A stretch of 12,776 nucleotides of DNA from Pseudomonadota bacterium (GTDB taxonomy: Bacteria; Pseudomonadota; Gammaproteobacteria; Xanthomonadales; Xanthomonadaceae): assembly GCA_023391775.1 (NCBI GenBank), contig JAEWAG010000339.1:1-12776 (forward strand), given 5' to 3'. The notes beneath the pieces were generated by a model. It was not told the DNA's origin, searched no databases, and saw only the letters and a list, made by a program, of their open reading frames with translations. Within the stretch, counting starts at the first letter, position 1, and each line of letters starts with the position of its first letter. Made by a program: the position numbers and the translations under genes. Of this stretch, positions 1 through 5,968 are shown piece by piece.

Positions 1-303
1 GCCCAGCAGCAGGCGCCGCGGCCCGCCGCGCAGCAGGCGCCGGCGCAGCGGGCGCTGCGTCCGATCAGCATGCCGGCGCCGCGTTATCCGCCCGATGCGC
101 AGCGCGCGGGCACTGCTGGCGACGTGCTGGTGGAGTTCACCGTGGGCACCAGTGGCGAGGTGACCGACGTGCGCGTGCTGCGTGCCAACCCGCCGCGCGT
201 GTTCGATCGCGAGGCCACCAACGCGGTGCGTCGCTGGAAGTTCGAACCGATCGACGCGCCCGTCACCACCCGCCGCACCCTGGCCTTCACTCCCAACGAG
301 TAA
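1..303 (+). CDS. TonB C-terminal domain protein, 5'-truncated by window edge
   Basis: The frame is open from base 1 to the TAA at 301-303, giving the last 100 codons of a longer gene. The visible part starts with an Ala/Gln/Pro-rich stretch (about residues 1-20), typical of the periplasmic linker of TonB-like proteins. A TonB C-terminal fold follows: a PxYPxxA motif, a beta segment DVLVEFTV, the element GEVTDVRVL, then VFDxxAxxAVxxWKFEP. This family links the inner-membrane ExbBD motor to TonB-dependent outer-membrane receptors, passing proton-motive energy across the periplasm. The N-terminal membrane anchor lies outside the window, so neither full length nor membership of an exbBD operon can be judged. 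Some paralogues with this domain serve purposes other than iron uptake. The domain call is firm; the specific gene is not assigned. Confidence 0.85.
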   Translation, partial: AQQQAPRPAAQQAPAQRALRPISMPAPRYPPDAQRAGTAGDVLVEFTVGTSGEVTDVRVLRANPPRVFDREATNAVRRWKFEPIDAPVTTRRTLAFTPNE

Positions 304-324
304 GGCCTCAAGCGGCTGCAAAGG

Positions 325-351
325 AAAAGGCCCGGCATTGCCGGGCCTTTT
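325..351. terminator. Bidirectional Rho-independent terminator
   Basis: A perfect 12-bp stem (AAAAGGCCCGGC with its complement) around a 3-nt ATT loop lies 21 bp after the tonB stop. It carries an A-run on the 5' side and a TTTT run on the 3' side, so it can act in both directions. It sits between the convergent tonB-like gene (+) and natB (-), and is placed to end both transcripts. Confidence 0.9.
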
Positions 352-374
352 CTGTATGCCGGCCTGCTGCCGGG

Positions 375-1556
375 TCAGGTGGAGATGGCGAGCTTCTCCT
401 GCCGGTAGCGCAGCACCGCGCCCACCCACAGCAGCAGGGCCAGGCCCAGGCTGCAACCGAGGTAGATGCCCCATTCCGACGCGCTGACCGGTTCGGAACG
501 GATCACCCGCAGCAGCATCTGGTTCTGCGCAAGGAACGGCACGGCGAACTGCCAGCTCTGGATCTTGACCGGGTTCACCATCAGCACCAGGGTCGGGATC
601 ATCGGCAGCAGCATCAGCCAGCTCATGTGGCTCTGCGCCTCCTTCAGGCTCTTGGCCGATGCCGCCAGCAGGGTCAGCAGCGAGGTGCCGATCAGCAGCA
701 TCGGCAGCAGCACGAACAGCATCTTGGCGATCGACAGCGCCGACACGTCCATCTGCCTGGCCACGCCGGTGGCCATCTGCGCACTGAGCTTGATGGCCAG
801 CAGCGACAGCAGCAGCGAGACCAGGCCCAGCAGGCAGGCCGCGGCGATCTTGCCGCTGACGATGGCACCGCGTCCGGCCGGCGTGGCCAACAGCGGTTCC
901 AGCGACTGCCGCTCGCGCTCGCCGGCGGTGGCGTCGAGCACCAGCGCCGCGCCGCCGAGGAAGGCGGTGATGAGCAGGAAGTACGGCAGGATCATCGACA
1001 GCAGCATGCCGCGTCGTGCCTCGTCGGTGGCCACGTCACGGGTGGCCGGGCTGACCGCCTGCACCAGCGACGGGTCCACGCCGCGGGCCAGCAGCCGCAG
1101 CGCGCCGACCTGGCTGCTGTAGGCCTCCAGCGCACCGCGCACGCGGCCGACCGGAATGTCGTTGTTGCGCTGGCTGCGATCGGTCAGCACTTCCACCAGC
1201 GCCGGGCGGCCGGCATGCCAGGCCTCGGCGAACTCCTCGCCGATCTCCAGGCCGACCTCCACGCGCTGGTCGCGGATGGCCTGCTCCAGGTCCTCCGGCG
1301 CATCGACCACGCGGATGCCCTGGGTACGCAGGAAGCTGACCAGGTTCGGCGCGCGTTCGGCGCCGATGGTCGGCACCTCCAGTTCCTTCTCGATCTGGGT
1401 GCGCGCCTTCTTCTCGGCCAGCACGCCCATGCCCAGGATGATGGCCGGGAACAGCAGCGGCCCGAGCAGCAGGGTCAGGGCCAGCGTGCGCCGGTCGCGG
1501 CTGATGTCGCGCAGCTCCTTGCACAGCACGGTCCAGATGGTTGCAAGTGCGTTCAT
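375..1556 (-). CDS. natB: NatB-type ABC-2 transporter permease
   Basis: This 393-residue inner-membrane protein is the permease half of an ABC exporter of the NatB family (COG1668 type). A first hydrophobic segment lies near residues 24-46. A hydrophilic extracytoplasmic domain of about 135 residues follows, then a cluster of membrane helices (about 185-208, 232-255, 276-298, 313-327 and 360-383). Just after the second helix is the family motif GERERQSLEPLLATP (212-226), the coupling region seen in ABC-2 permeases. In Bacillus, NatAB exports Na+; in proteobacteria the substrate of relatives is mostly unknown, so the symbol indicates family rather than proven sodium transport. Its ATG overlaps the stop of the ATPase gene (ATGA at 1553-1556), which implies translational coupling. 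It is the last gene of the minus-strand operon and runs into the shared terminator at 325-351. Confidence 0.87.
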   Translation of the reverse strand: MNALATIWTVLCKELRDISRDRRTLALTLLLGPLLFPAIILGMGVLAEKKARTQIEKELEVPTIGAERAPNLVSFLRTQGIRVVDAPEDLEQAIRDQRVEVGLEIGEEFAEAWHAGRPALVEVLTDRSQRNNDIPVGRVRGALEAYSSQVGALRLLARGVDPSLVQAVSPATRDVATDEARRGMLLSMILPYFLLITAFLGGAALVLDATAGERERQSLEPLLATPAGRGAIVSGKIAAACLLGLVSLLLSLLAIKLSAQMATGVARQMDVSALSIAKMLFVLLPMLLIGTSLLTLLAASAKSLKEAQSHMSWLMLLPMIPTLVLMVNPVKIQSWQFAVPFLAQNQMLLRVIRSEPVSASEWGIYLGCSLGLALLLWVGAVLRYRQEKLAIST

Positions 1557-2299
1557 GCCTCAAGGCCCTCCTCGGAACCGATCACCTTCACGAAGGCCTC
1601 TTCCAGGCTGGACTGGCCGGTCTGCGCGCGCAGCTCGTCGGCGGTGCCGGCGGCCACGACCTGGCCCTTGGCGATGATCACGATGCGATCGCACAGGGCC
1701 GCCACCTCCTGCATGATGTGGCTGGAGAAGATCACGCAGCGGCCCTGGTCGCGCAGCCCGAACAGGAACTGGCGCATCGCGCGGGTGGTCATCACGTCCA
1801 GGCCGTTGGTCGGCTCGTCCAGGATCACGTTGCGCGGGTCGTGGACCAGGGCGCGGGCGATGGCGGTCTTGGTGCGCTGGCCCTGGGAGAAGCCCTCGGT
1901 CTGCCGGTCCAGGATCTCGCCCATGTCCAGCGCTTCGGACAACGCGGCGATGCGCTGGGCGGTGCGCTGCGCGGACAGGCCGTGCAGGCGGGCGAAGTAG
2001 GCGATGTTCTCGCGTGCGGTCAGGCGCTTGTACACCCCGCGCGCGTCCGGCAGCACGCCCAGGGCGCGGCGCACGGCCATCGGGTCGCGCGCCGGGTCGA
2101 TGCCGTCCACCTCGATGCGGCCGCTGTCCGGCTGCATCAGGGTGTAGAGCATGCGCAGGGTGGTGGTCTTGCCGGCGCCGTTGGGTCCGAGCAAGCCGGT
2201 GATCTGGCCGTCATGGGCCTGGAAGCCGACCCCGGAAACGGCCTTGACCGTGCCGGTGCGGGTCTTGAACTGCTTGTGCAGGTCTTGGGCGATGATCAT
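1553..2299 (-). CDS. natA: NatA-type ABC transporter ATP-binding protein
   Basis: This 248-residue cytoplasmic ATPase should energise the NatB-type permease encoded immediately downstream. Visible motifs are Walker A GPNGAGKTT (38-46), signature FSQGQ (137-141), Walker B VILDEPTNGLD (158-168) and the switch His in SSH (194). The Q-loop region reads VLPDARGVY (82-90), with Asp where most ABC ATPases carry Gln. I believe this is common in the NatA subfamily, but could not check it here. A purine-rich GGAG lies about 10 nt before the ATG. The start codon also overlaps the stop of a 12-codon open frame that begins on the stop codon of the upstream hydrolase gene, so translation may be handed on from the hydrolase. 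The substrate is unknown. Confidence 0.9.
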   Translation of the reverse strand: MIIAQDLHKQFKTRTGTVKAVSGVGFQAHDGQITGLLGPNGAGKTTTLRMLYTLMQPDSGRIEVDGIDPARDPMAVRRALGVLPDARGVYKRLTARENIAYFARLHGLSAQRTAQRIAALSEALDMGEILDRQTEGFSQGQRTKTAIARALVHDPRNVILDEPTNGLDVMTTRAMRQFLFGLRDQGRCVIFSSHIMQEVAALCDRIVIIAKGQVVAAGTADELRAQTGQSSLEEAFVKVIGSEEGLEA

Positions 2300-2334
2300 C
2301 GCGGCAGGACTCCGTCTCGAAGGTGGTGGCGCAT
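2296..2334 (-). other. 12-codon bridging ORF between the hydrolase and natA
   Basis: A tiny open frame (product MRHHLRDGVLPR) starts in a TGATG overlap with the hydrolase stop and ends in an ATGA overlap with the natA start. It fills the intergenic gap exactly, so reinitiating ribosomes could pass from one gene to the next. It may equally be chance in a GC-rich 35-bp gap. No function is claimed for the peptide. Confidence 0.3.
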
Positions 2335-3857
2335 CAGGGCTCCCATCCGTTGAAGCTGGTGAAGGGCGGTACGTAGGTCATGCTGGACAGGCAGGTCGCA
2401 TCGAGGGACCCGGCATCGGTGCTCTCCATGAACTGGCCGAGCAGGCGCGGCATGCAGCCCAGGCCGAAGGTGCCGTGGCCCTGGCCTTCCAGCACCAGGT
2501 GGCGGCCGTTGGGCAGGCCTTCGAGCACGCGCTCGGCGTAGCGCGGCGGCGTGACCGGATCCATCTGCCCGGACAGCAGCAGAGCCGGGACGTCCGACTG
2601 CAGCGGCGCGGTGAAGCCTTCCGGGCGGGTCCCCCGCGGCCAGGCGTCGCACGCGGCGAAGAACAGCCGTGCCACTTGCGGGCCCAGCAGCGTGCCTTCG
2701 GCCTGCGCGGCCTGCTCGTCGTAGCGGTCGGCGTCCTCGGCGCAGATCACCGACCACTGCATGCCGCCGGCCATCTGCCCGCTGGTGCTGCGTGCCATCA
2801 GTTCCGACAGCGACTTCAGCGGCGCGTAGCGGCCCTGGGCCGCCTCGTCCAGCACGATCGGCAGCAGCGCGGCGGTCTGCGGCATGTACGAGAACATGAA
2901 GGCCAGGCCGGTCACCGTGCTCGCGTCGACCCGGCCCTTGAGCGCCTCGCCGCTGCCCGGGTCGCGGTAGTCGACCTCCACCGGGGCCTGGGCCAGGCGG
3001 GTGACCAGGCTTTCCAGCTGGGCGCGCGGATCCTGCGGGAAGCGCTCGGCGCACGAGGGCAGCGACGCGCACTGGCTGGCGTGCAGGCGCAGCGCCTCCT
3101 CGAAGGTGTGGGCGAACTCGCCGCCGAGGACCACGTCGTTCGGCGCGACGCCATCGAGCACCAGGCTGCGCACGTGCTGCGGATGGGTGGCCGCGTACTG
3201 CTGGGCCACGCGGGTGCCATACGAGCCACCCACCAGGTTCACCGACGGTGCGCCCAGGGCCTGGCGTACCGCCTCCAGGTCGGCGACCGCTACGGTCGTG
3301 GTGTAGAAGCGCGGATCGGCGCGGTCGGCCACCGCCGCGGCACAGTCGCGCGCCAGCCCGGCCAGGGCCTCGCGGGCCTGCGGGTCCTCCAGGTCCAGGT
3401 CGGCCAGCCCGCTGCGGTCGCATTGCAACGGATTGGAGCCGCCGGTGCCGCGCTGGTCGACGAGGATGACGTGGCGCTGCCTGCGTACCTCGCGGAACGC
3501 GGGGTTGACCTGCGGCCATACCTCCACCGCCGACTGGCCCGGCCCGCCGGCGAGGAAGAACACCGGGTCGGCCTGCTCGCTGCCCTCGTCGGTGGCCGGC
3601 AGCCACGCGATGTTCAGTGCGTTCCGGCGGCTGCCGGCATCGTCGGGGTTCTCCGGCACCTCGAAGGTGGTGCAGCGCGCCTGCACGCTGCCGACGCCGG
3701 CGCTGCTGGCCAGGGTGCAGGGCTCGAACGCGAGCTGGCCGTACTGGTAGCCGGAAACCTGGGCCGCTTCCGGCGGTGGCGTTGCGCTGTCGCAGGACGC
3801 CAGTGCCAGGCAGGCACTGGCGGCGGCCAGGGTGAGGAGTGTCTTGCGGGTCTTCAT
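2334..3857 (-). CDS. Lipoprotein alpha/beta hydrolase, S33 aminopeptidase-like
   Basis: This 507-residue exported hydrolase resembles the prolyl/tripeptidyl aminopeptidase (peptidase S33) branch of the alpha/beta-hydrolase fold. The N terminus is a lipoprotein signal: MKTRK, a hydrophobic core, then lipobox L-A-S-C with Cys22. Further along are FLAGGPGQS (101-109, oxyanion region), VDQRGTGGSNP (133-143) and the nucleophile elbow GGSYGT with Ser212. Asp433 in GQMDPVTPP and His461 in GQGHGTFG complete the triad, followed by a Cys-containing C-terminal tail typical of this subgroup. The frame could also open 6 codons earlier at a GTG, but the ATG at 3855-3857 gives a normal signal peptide; neither start has a clear Shine-Dalgarno. 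It probably trims N-terminal residues from peptides in the periplasm. Asp at +2 after Cys22 would favour inner-membrane retention under E. coli rules. An esterase role is possible. Confidence 0.85.
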   Translation of the reverse strand: MKTRKTLLTLAAASACLALASCDSATPPPEAAQVSGYQYGQLAFEPCTLASSAGVGSVQARCTTFEVPENPDDAGSRRNALNIAWLPATDEGSEQADPVFFLAGGPGQSAVEVWPQVNPAFREVRRQRHVILVDQRGTGGSNPLQCDRSGLADLDLEDPQAREALAGLARDCAAAVADRADPRFYTTTVAVADLEAVRQALGAPSVNLVGGSYGTRVAQQYAATHPQHVRSLVLDGVAPNDVVLGGEFAHTFEEALRLHASQCASLPSCAERFPQDPRAQLESLVTRLAQAPVEVDYRDPGSGEALKGRVDASTVTGLAFMFSYMPQTAALLPIVLDEAAQGRYAPLKSLSELMARSTSGQMAGGMQWSVICAEDADRYDEQAAQAEGTLLGPQVARLFFAACDAWPRGTRPEGFTAPLQSDVPALLLSGQMDPVTPPRYAERVLEGLPNGRHLVLEGQGHGTFGLGCMPRLLGQFMESTDAGSLDATCLSSMTYVPPFTSFNGWEP

Positions 3858-3904
3858 TGGGATGGGCCCGGTCACTGTGGAAAAGGAGGAAAAGCGAGGC
3901 TGCG

Positions 3905-4102
3905 CTACGGTCCGTCGGGGATGAACACGTCCTCGATCCGCCTGCCGAACAGCCGCGCGATGCGGAACGCCAGCGGCAGGCTGGGGTCGTACTTGCCGGT
4001 CTCCAGCGCGTTGACCGTCTGCCGGGACACGTCCAGGCGTTCGGCCAGTTCGCCCTGCGACCAGCCTTGCTCGTCGCGCAACGCGCGCAGGTGGTTCTTC
4101 AT
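3905..4102 (-). CDS. Small XRE-family HTH regulator
   Basis: This 65-residue protein is essentially a single Cro/C1-type helix-turn-helix. The HTH core is QGELAERLDVSRQTVNALETGKY (about residues 16-38), followed by SLPLAFRIARLFGRRIEDVF, which is conserved in very small XRE regulators. The ATG at 4100-4102 is chosen because residue 1 then fits the family start; the frame extends 16 codons further into the upstream gene. It lies 7 nt after the stop of the 195-aa membrane protein gene, so the two are cotranscribed. Such minimal regulators usually act as dimers on short inverted repeats. The GTAAAGC-type repeats ahead of the operon are the obvious candidate site, so autoregulation is likely but unproven. 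Confidence 0.88.
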   Translation of the reverse strand: MKNHLRALRDEQGWSQGELAERLDVSRQTVNALETGKYDPSLPLAFRIARLFGRRIEDVFIPDGP

Positions 4103-4109
4103 CCGCCGG

Positions 4110-4697
4110 TCACTGGTAGCGGCGCACGACGATGGCCTTGGCAACGCCATAGGCCGCGCAGATGAAAGGGAATACCCAGATCATGGCCGAGGCCGCGGGC
4201 ACGTCGATGACCTTCGCCGCCTGCAGGAAGCCGCCGGCCATGTACGCCACGCACACCAGCGCAGTGCCGATGCTGACCGCCTCCAGCTCGATGCGCTGCT
4301 GCATCTCGTCCACGTCGCGGATGTAGCGCACCATCGCCCGCATCACGAAGGCGATCGGCGGCACCGGCAGCAGGGCCAGCAGCGCGCGCACCGGTGCGTC
4401 TAGTTCGGCCCGGCGCAGCAGGAACAGCGAGATGACCACCGCGACCGCGTATGCGGCCATGGCCAGCAAGATCTCGCGGGTGTAGCGCCGGCGCAGTTGC
4501 GAGGGCGCGGTGTCGCAGGGAGCCGGCAGCCGCCAGCGCATCAGCGCGGCCAGGGCCAGGCCGATTCCCAGTCCGAGCAGAAGGCCGACCACCACGTCCG
4601 GAACGCGGTCTGGCAGCAGGCGCGGCAGCAGCAGGCCCAGGGCCAAGGTGGCGGCGGCCTGCAGGGCCAGCAGTGGCGGGGAACCGATCTTCCTCAT
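4110..4697 (-). CDS. Six-helix membrane protein of unknown function
   Basis: This 195-residue integral membrane protein has no function that I recognise. Hydrophobic stretches at about 8-26, 33-53, 74-95, 103-122, 138-160 and 167-188 suggest six membrane helices. Between helices four and five lies a polar segment, RYIRDVDEMQQRIELEA (about 124-140), rich in charged residues; it resembles a conserved element I recall from uncharacterised proteins encoded beside small XRE regulators. The protein ends in VVRRYQ. The ATG at 4695-4697 overlaps the stop of the preceding 54-aa gene (ATGA). The same frame runs on to 4904, but that extension crosses the promoter and is arginine/proline-rich junk. Linkage to the XRE gene (7-nt gap) suggests that the two function together, perhaps as a membrane partner or sensor of the regulator; that is inference. 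Confidence 0.8.
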   Translation of the reverse strand: MRKIGSPPLLALQAAATLALGLLLPRLLPDRVPDVVVGLLLGLGIGLALAALMRWRLPAPCDTAPSQLRRRYTREILLAMAAYAVAVVISLFLLRRAELDAPVRALLALLPVPPIAFVMRAMVRYIRDVDEMQQRIELEAVSIGTALVCVAYMAGGFLQAAKVIDVPAASAMIWVFPFICAAYGVAKAIVVRRYQ

Positions 4698-4858
4698 GGG
4701 CGGACCCGCCCGGCGCGGAGGTGGCGGACTGCGGCGACGGCGAGGAACACCACCCCGCCCCAGGCCAGGGCCGGCACTCCGGCGAGGCCGGCACCGATGA
4801 ACGCCAGCCCGATCGCCACGAAGCCGGCTCCCTCGCGCTGTTCCATGCAGACTGTCAT
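4694..4858 (-). CDS. 54-residue small hydrophobic membrane protein
   Basis: A short gene of 54 codons plus stop, starting with MTVCMEQREG. A hydrophobic body follows (residues 12-44, rich in Gly, Ala, Val and Leu), long enough for one or two membrane helices, and the tail is Arg-rich (RHLRAGRVRP). Three facts support translation. A strong GGGAGGGAG Shine-Dalgarno lies a few bases before the ATG. A promoter with a sensible 5' leader stands just upstream. Its TGA overlaps the ATG of the 195-aa membrane protein gene in an ATGA junction. It is the first gene of the operon. No homologue is recognised. It could be a subunit of the following membrane protein, a small regulatory peptide, or mainly a leader that couples translation. 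Confidence 0.72.
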   Translation of the reverse strand: MTVCMEQREGAGFVAIGLAFIGAGLAGVPALAWGGVVFLAVAAVRHLRAGRVRP

Positions 4859-4868
4859 GCTCCCTCCC
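4859..4868 (-). promoter_or_regulatory. Ribosome binding site of the 54-aa gene
   Basis: On the minus strand GGGAGGGAG precedes the ATG at 4858 by a few bases. This is the strongest Shine-Dalgarno in the window. It fixes the first start codon of the operon and supports the 54-aa gene as real. Confidence 0.7.
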
Positions 4869-4869
4869 T

Positions 4870-4885
4870 GTAAAGCGTGCTTTAC
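4870..4885. promoter_or_regulatory. Operator-like inverted repeat, site 1
   Basis: A perfect inverted repeat of 7-bp arms, GTAAAGC-N2-GCTTTAC, lies between the -10 element and the ribosome binding site of the operon, covering the expected transcription start. A repressor bound here would block initiation. It is AT-rich against a very GC-rich background. The XRE protein encoded in the operon is the likeliest ligand (inference). Confidence 0.65.
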
Positions 4886-4888
4886 AAG

Positions 4889-4917
4889 ACGATAGGCCGC
4901 GCACAGGGGTGTGTCAA
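4889..4917 (-). promoter_or_regulatory. Promoter of the XRE/hydrolase/natAB operon
   Basis: Minus-strand elements: -35 TTGACA (4912-4917, full consensus), a 17-bp spacer, and -10 TATCGT (4889-4894). Transcription should begin near 4881-4884, leaving a leader of about 25 nt before the ATG at 4858. The -35 lies inside operator-like site 2, and the start point lies inside site 1. Confidence 0.7.
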
Positions 4918-4930
4918 GCGAGCTTTACAC
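4911..4930. promoter_or_regulatory. Operator-like inverted repeat, site 2
   Basis: A 20-bp imperfect palindrome whose core GTCAAGC-N2-GCTTTAC (4913-4928) differs from site 1 by one base in the arms. It overlaps the -35 hexamer. The centres of the two sites are 43 bp apart, close to four helical turns, so proteins bound at both would face the same side of the DNA. Confidence 0.6.
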
Positions 4931-4995
4931 GTGCCGCCGCCGCCACCGGCCGGTGGCGTGCGGGGCGCCCGCCCAGCGGCGTGGCGTCGGGTTGG

Positions 4996-5015
4996 TGCTG
5001 ACGTACTTCTCGCGG
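4996..5015. repeat. Degenerate duplicate of the fpr 3' end (copy 1)
   Basis: Twenty bases are identical to 5118-5137, and the flanking bases at 4986-4995 agree in part with no gap. Read on the minus strand this encodes REKYVS, the conserved C terminus of ferredoxin reductase, but no reductase gene precedes it. It looks like a relic of a duplicated gene end. Confidence 0.6.
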
Positions 5016-5023
5016 TGGGCGAA

Positions 5024-5058
5024 GGGCCGTACGGGCGGACCATGGGTCCGCGCGGCCC
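5024..5058 (-). terminator. Possible terminator hairpin downstream of fpr
   Basis: An inner 7-bp stem GCGGACC/GGTCCGC around an ATG loop and an outer GGGCCG/CGGCCC pair form a strong hairpin about 50 nt after the fpr stop. The tail has only TT, so intrinsic termination would be weak. A second small hairpin (CGGCGG/CCGCCG, 5084-5100) lies nearer to the gene. Confidence 0.3.
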
Positions 5059-5109
5059 TGAGCGCCGTGCGCGTACTCGCGCGCGGCGGGGGATCCGCCG
5101 CCGGCAGGT

Positions 5110-5871
5110 CTACTTGATGCTGACGTACTTCTCGCGGCGGATCTGCGCCACGCCCAGGCCGGCCGCCTTCAGCGCCTCGAAGCTGGCGTCGACCATGTCC
5201 GGGTTGCCGCACAGGTAGGCGATGTCGCGCGCCGGGTCGGGCGCGAACTCCGGCAGCTGCTGCTGCACGTAGCCGTGGCGGACCTCGGCATGCGCAGGCA
5301 AGGAGCCGGGCTGCGGCAGCTCGCGCGACAGGCAGGGCACATAGCGGAACTGCGGGTGGGCGGCGGCGAAGGCGAGGAAGTCTTCCGCGTAGAGCAGCTC
5401 GCCGGGAGTGCGCGCGCCGGCCAGCAGCACCACCTCGATGCCGCGCTCGGCGATCTGCGCGGCCAGCACCGGCAGCATCGCCCGGTACGGAGTAACGCCG
5501 GTGCCGGTGCCGATCAGCAGGTAGCGGCCGTTGTGGTCGCCCGGCATCAGGCAGAAGCGGCCATACGGGCCGCTGGCGCTGACCCGATCGCCAATGGCCA
5601 GGCTGTCGAACAGTGCGGTGGCCGCCCCGCCCGGCACGTGGCTTACCGCGATCTCCACCGCCTCGCCCGGCCCCAGCGCATGGTCGTGGATGGTGGCCAG
5701 CGAATAGCTGCGCCGCGCCGGCGTGCCATCGGCGTAGTCGAAGTGGATCTGGATGAACTGCCCCGGCACGAAGTCCAGGGGCTGGCCATCGTCACGGGCG
5801 AGCACGTAGTGGCCGATGGTTGGCGCGAGCATGCGACGCCCGACGAGGCGGAGCGGAAACTGGACAGGCAC
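5110..5871 (-). CDS. fpr: Ferredoxin/flavodoxin--NADP+ reductase
   Basis: This 253-residue soluble flavoenzyme is of the plant-type FNR fold. It moves electrons between NADPH and ferredoxin or flavodoxin, supplying reducing power for Fe-S and oxidative-stress functions. The FAD domain shows PGQFIQIHF (36-44), the RxYSxA motif RRSYSLA (53-59) and GPYGRF (101-106). The NADP domain shows GTGTGVTPYRAML (121-133) and CGNPDMVD (221-228), and the chain ends EKYVSIK. The start is a GTG at 5869-5871 without a visible Shine-Dalgarno. An internal ATG at residue 14 is possible, but residues before it look homologous to the family, so the GTG is kept. It is a monocistronic minus-strand gene, divergent from the yadG promoter; the 97-bp gap must hold both start regions. 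Confidence 0.93.
   Translation of the reverse strand: MPVQFPLRLVGRRMLAPTIGHYVLARDDGQPLDFVPGQFIQIHFDYADGTPARRSYSLATIHDHALGPGEAVEIAVSHVPGGAATALFDSLAIGDRVSASGPYGRFCLMPGDHNGRYLLIGTGTGVTPYRAMLPVLAAQIAERGIEVVLLAGARTPGELLYAEDFLAFAAAHPQFRYVPCLSRELPQPGSLPAHAEVRHGYVQQQLPEFAPDPARDIAYLCGNPDMVDASFEALKAAGLGVAQIRREKYVSIK
5118..5137. repeat. fpr 3'-end repeat (copy 2, within the gene)
   Basis: This is the intact copy of the 20-bp direct repeat, encoding the C-terminal REKYVS of the reductase. The partner is at 4996-5015, offset by 122 bp. Confidence 0.6.
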
Positions 5872-5920
5872 GGTATTGGTTTCGGGACGGTGTGTACCGG
5901 GCGGCTTCCCGGCGGCGACC

Positions 5921-5944
5921 TATAATAGCCGCTGCTCAGAGCAG
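5921..5944 (+). promoter_or_regulatory. -10 element and palindrome ahead of yadG
   Basis: A consensus -10 TATAAT (5921-5926) stands 42 bp before the yadG ATG. No convincing -35 is visible 16-18 bp upstream. Directly after it, at the expected start point, is the 13-bp palindrome CTGCTC-A-GAGCAG (5932-5944), then a small CGCCC/GGGCG hairpin (5946-5959) close to the GGAAGG Shine-Dalgarno. The palindrome may be an operator or a leader hairpin. Confidence 0.55.
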
Positions 5945-5968
5945 GCGCCCTCGCGGGCGGAAGGCCTC

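Noticed and set aside
627..2000. Plus-strand open frame of 457 codons opposite natB and natA
   Set aside because: The Gln/His/Arg-rich composition is typical of a complementary frame of a high-GC gene; it crosses two well-supported genes and has no start signals.
2151..4403. Plus-strand open frame of 750 codons opposite the hydrolase, XRE and membrane protein genes
   Set aside because: It is a shadow. Its product is Ala/Gly/Arg/His-rich with no domain, while the minus strand carries four genes with clear motifs and proper junctions.
4698..4904. N-terminal extension of the 195-aa membrane protein
   Set aside because: It would overlap the 54-aa gene, the ribosome binding site, the promoter -10 and operator site 1; the added residues are Arg/Pro-rich without similarity to a membrane protein start.
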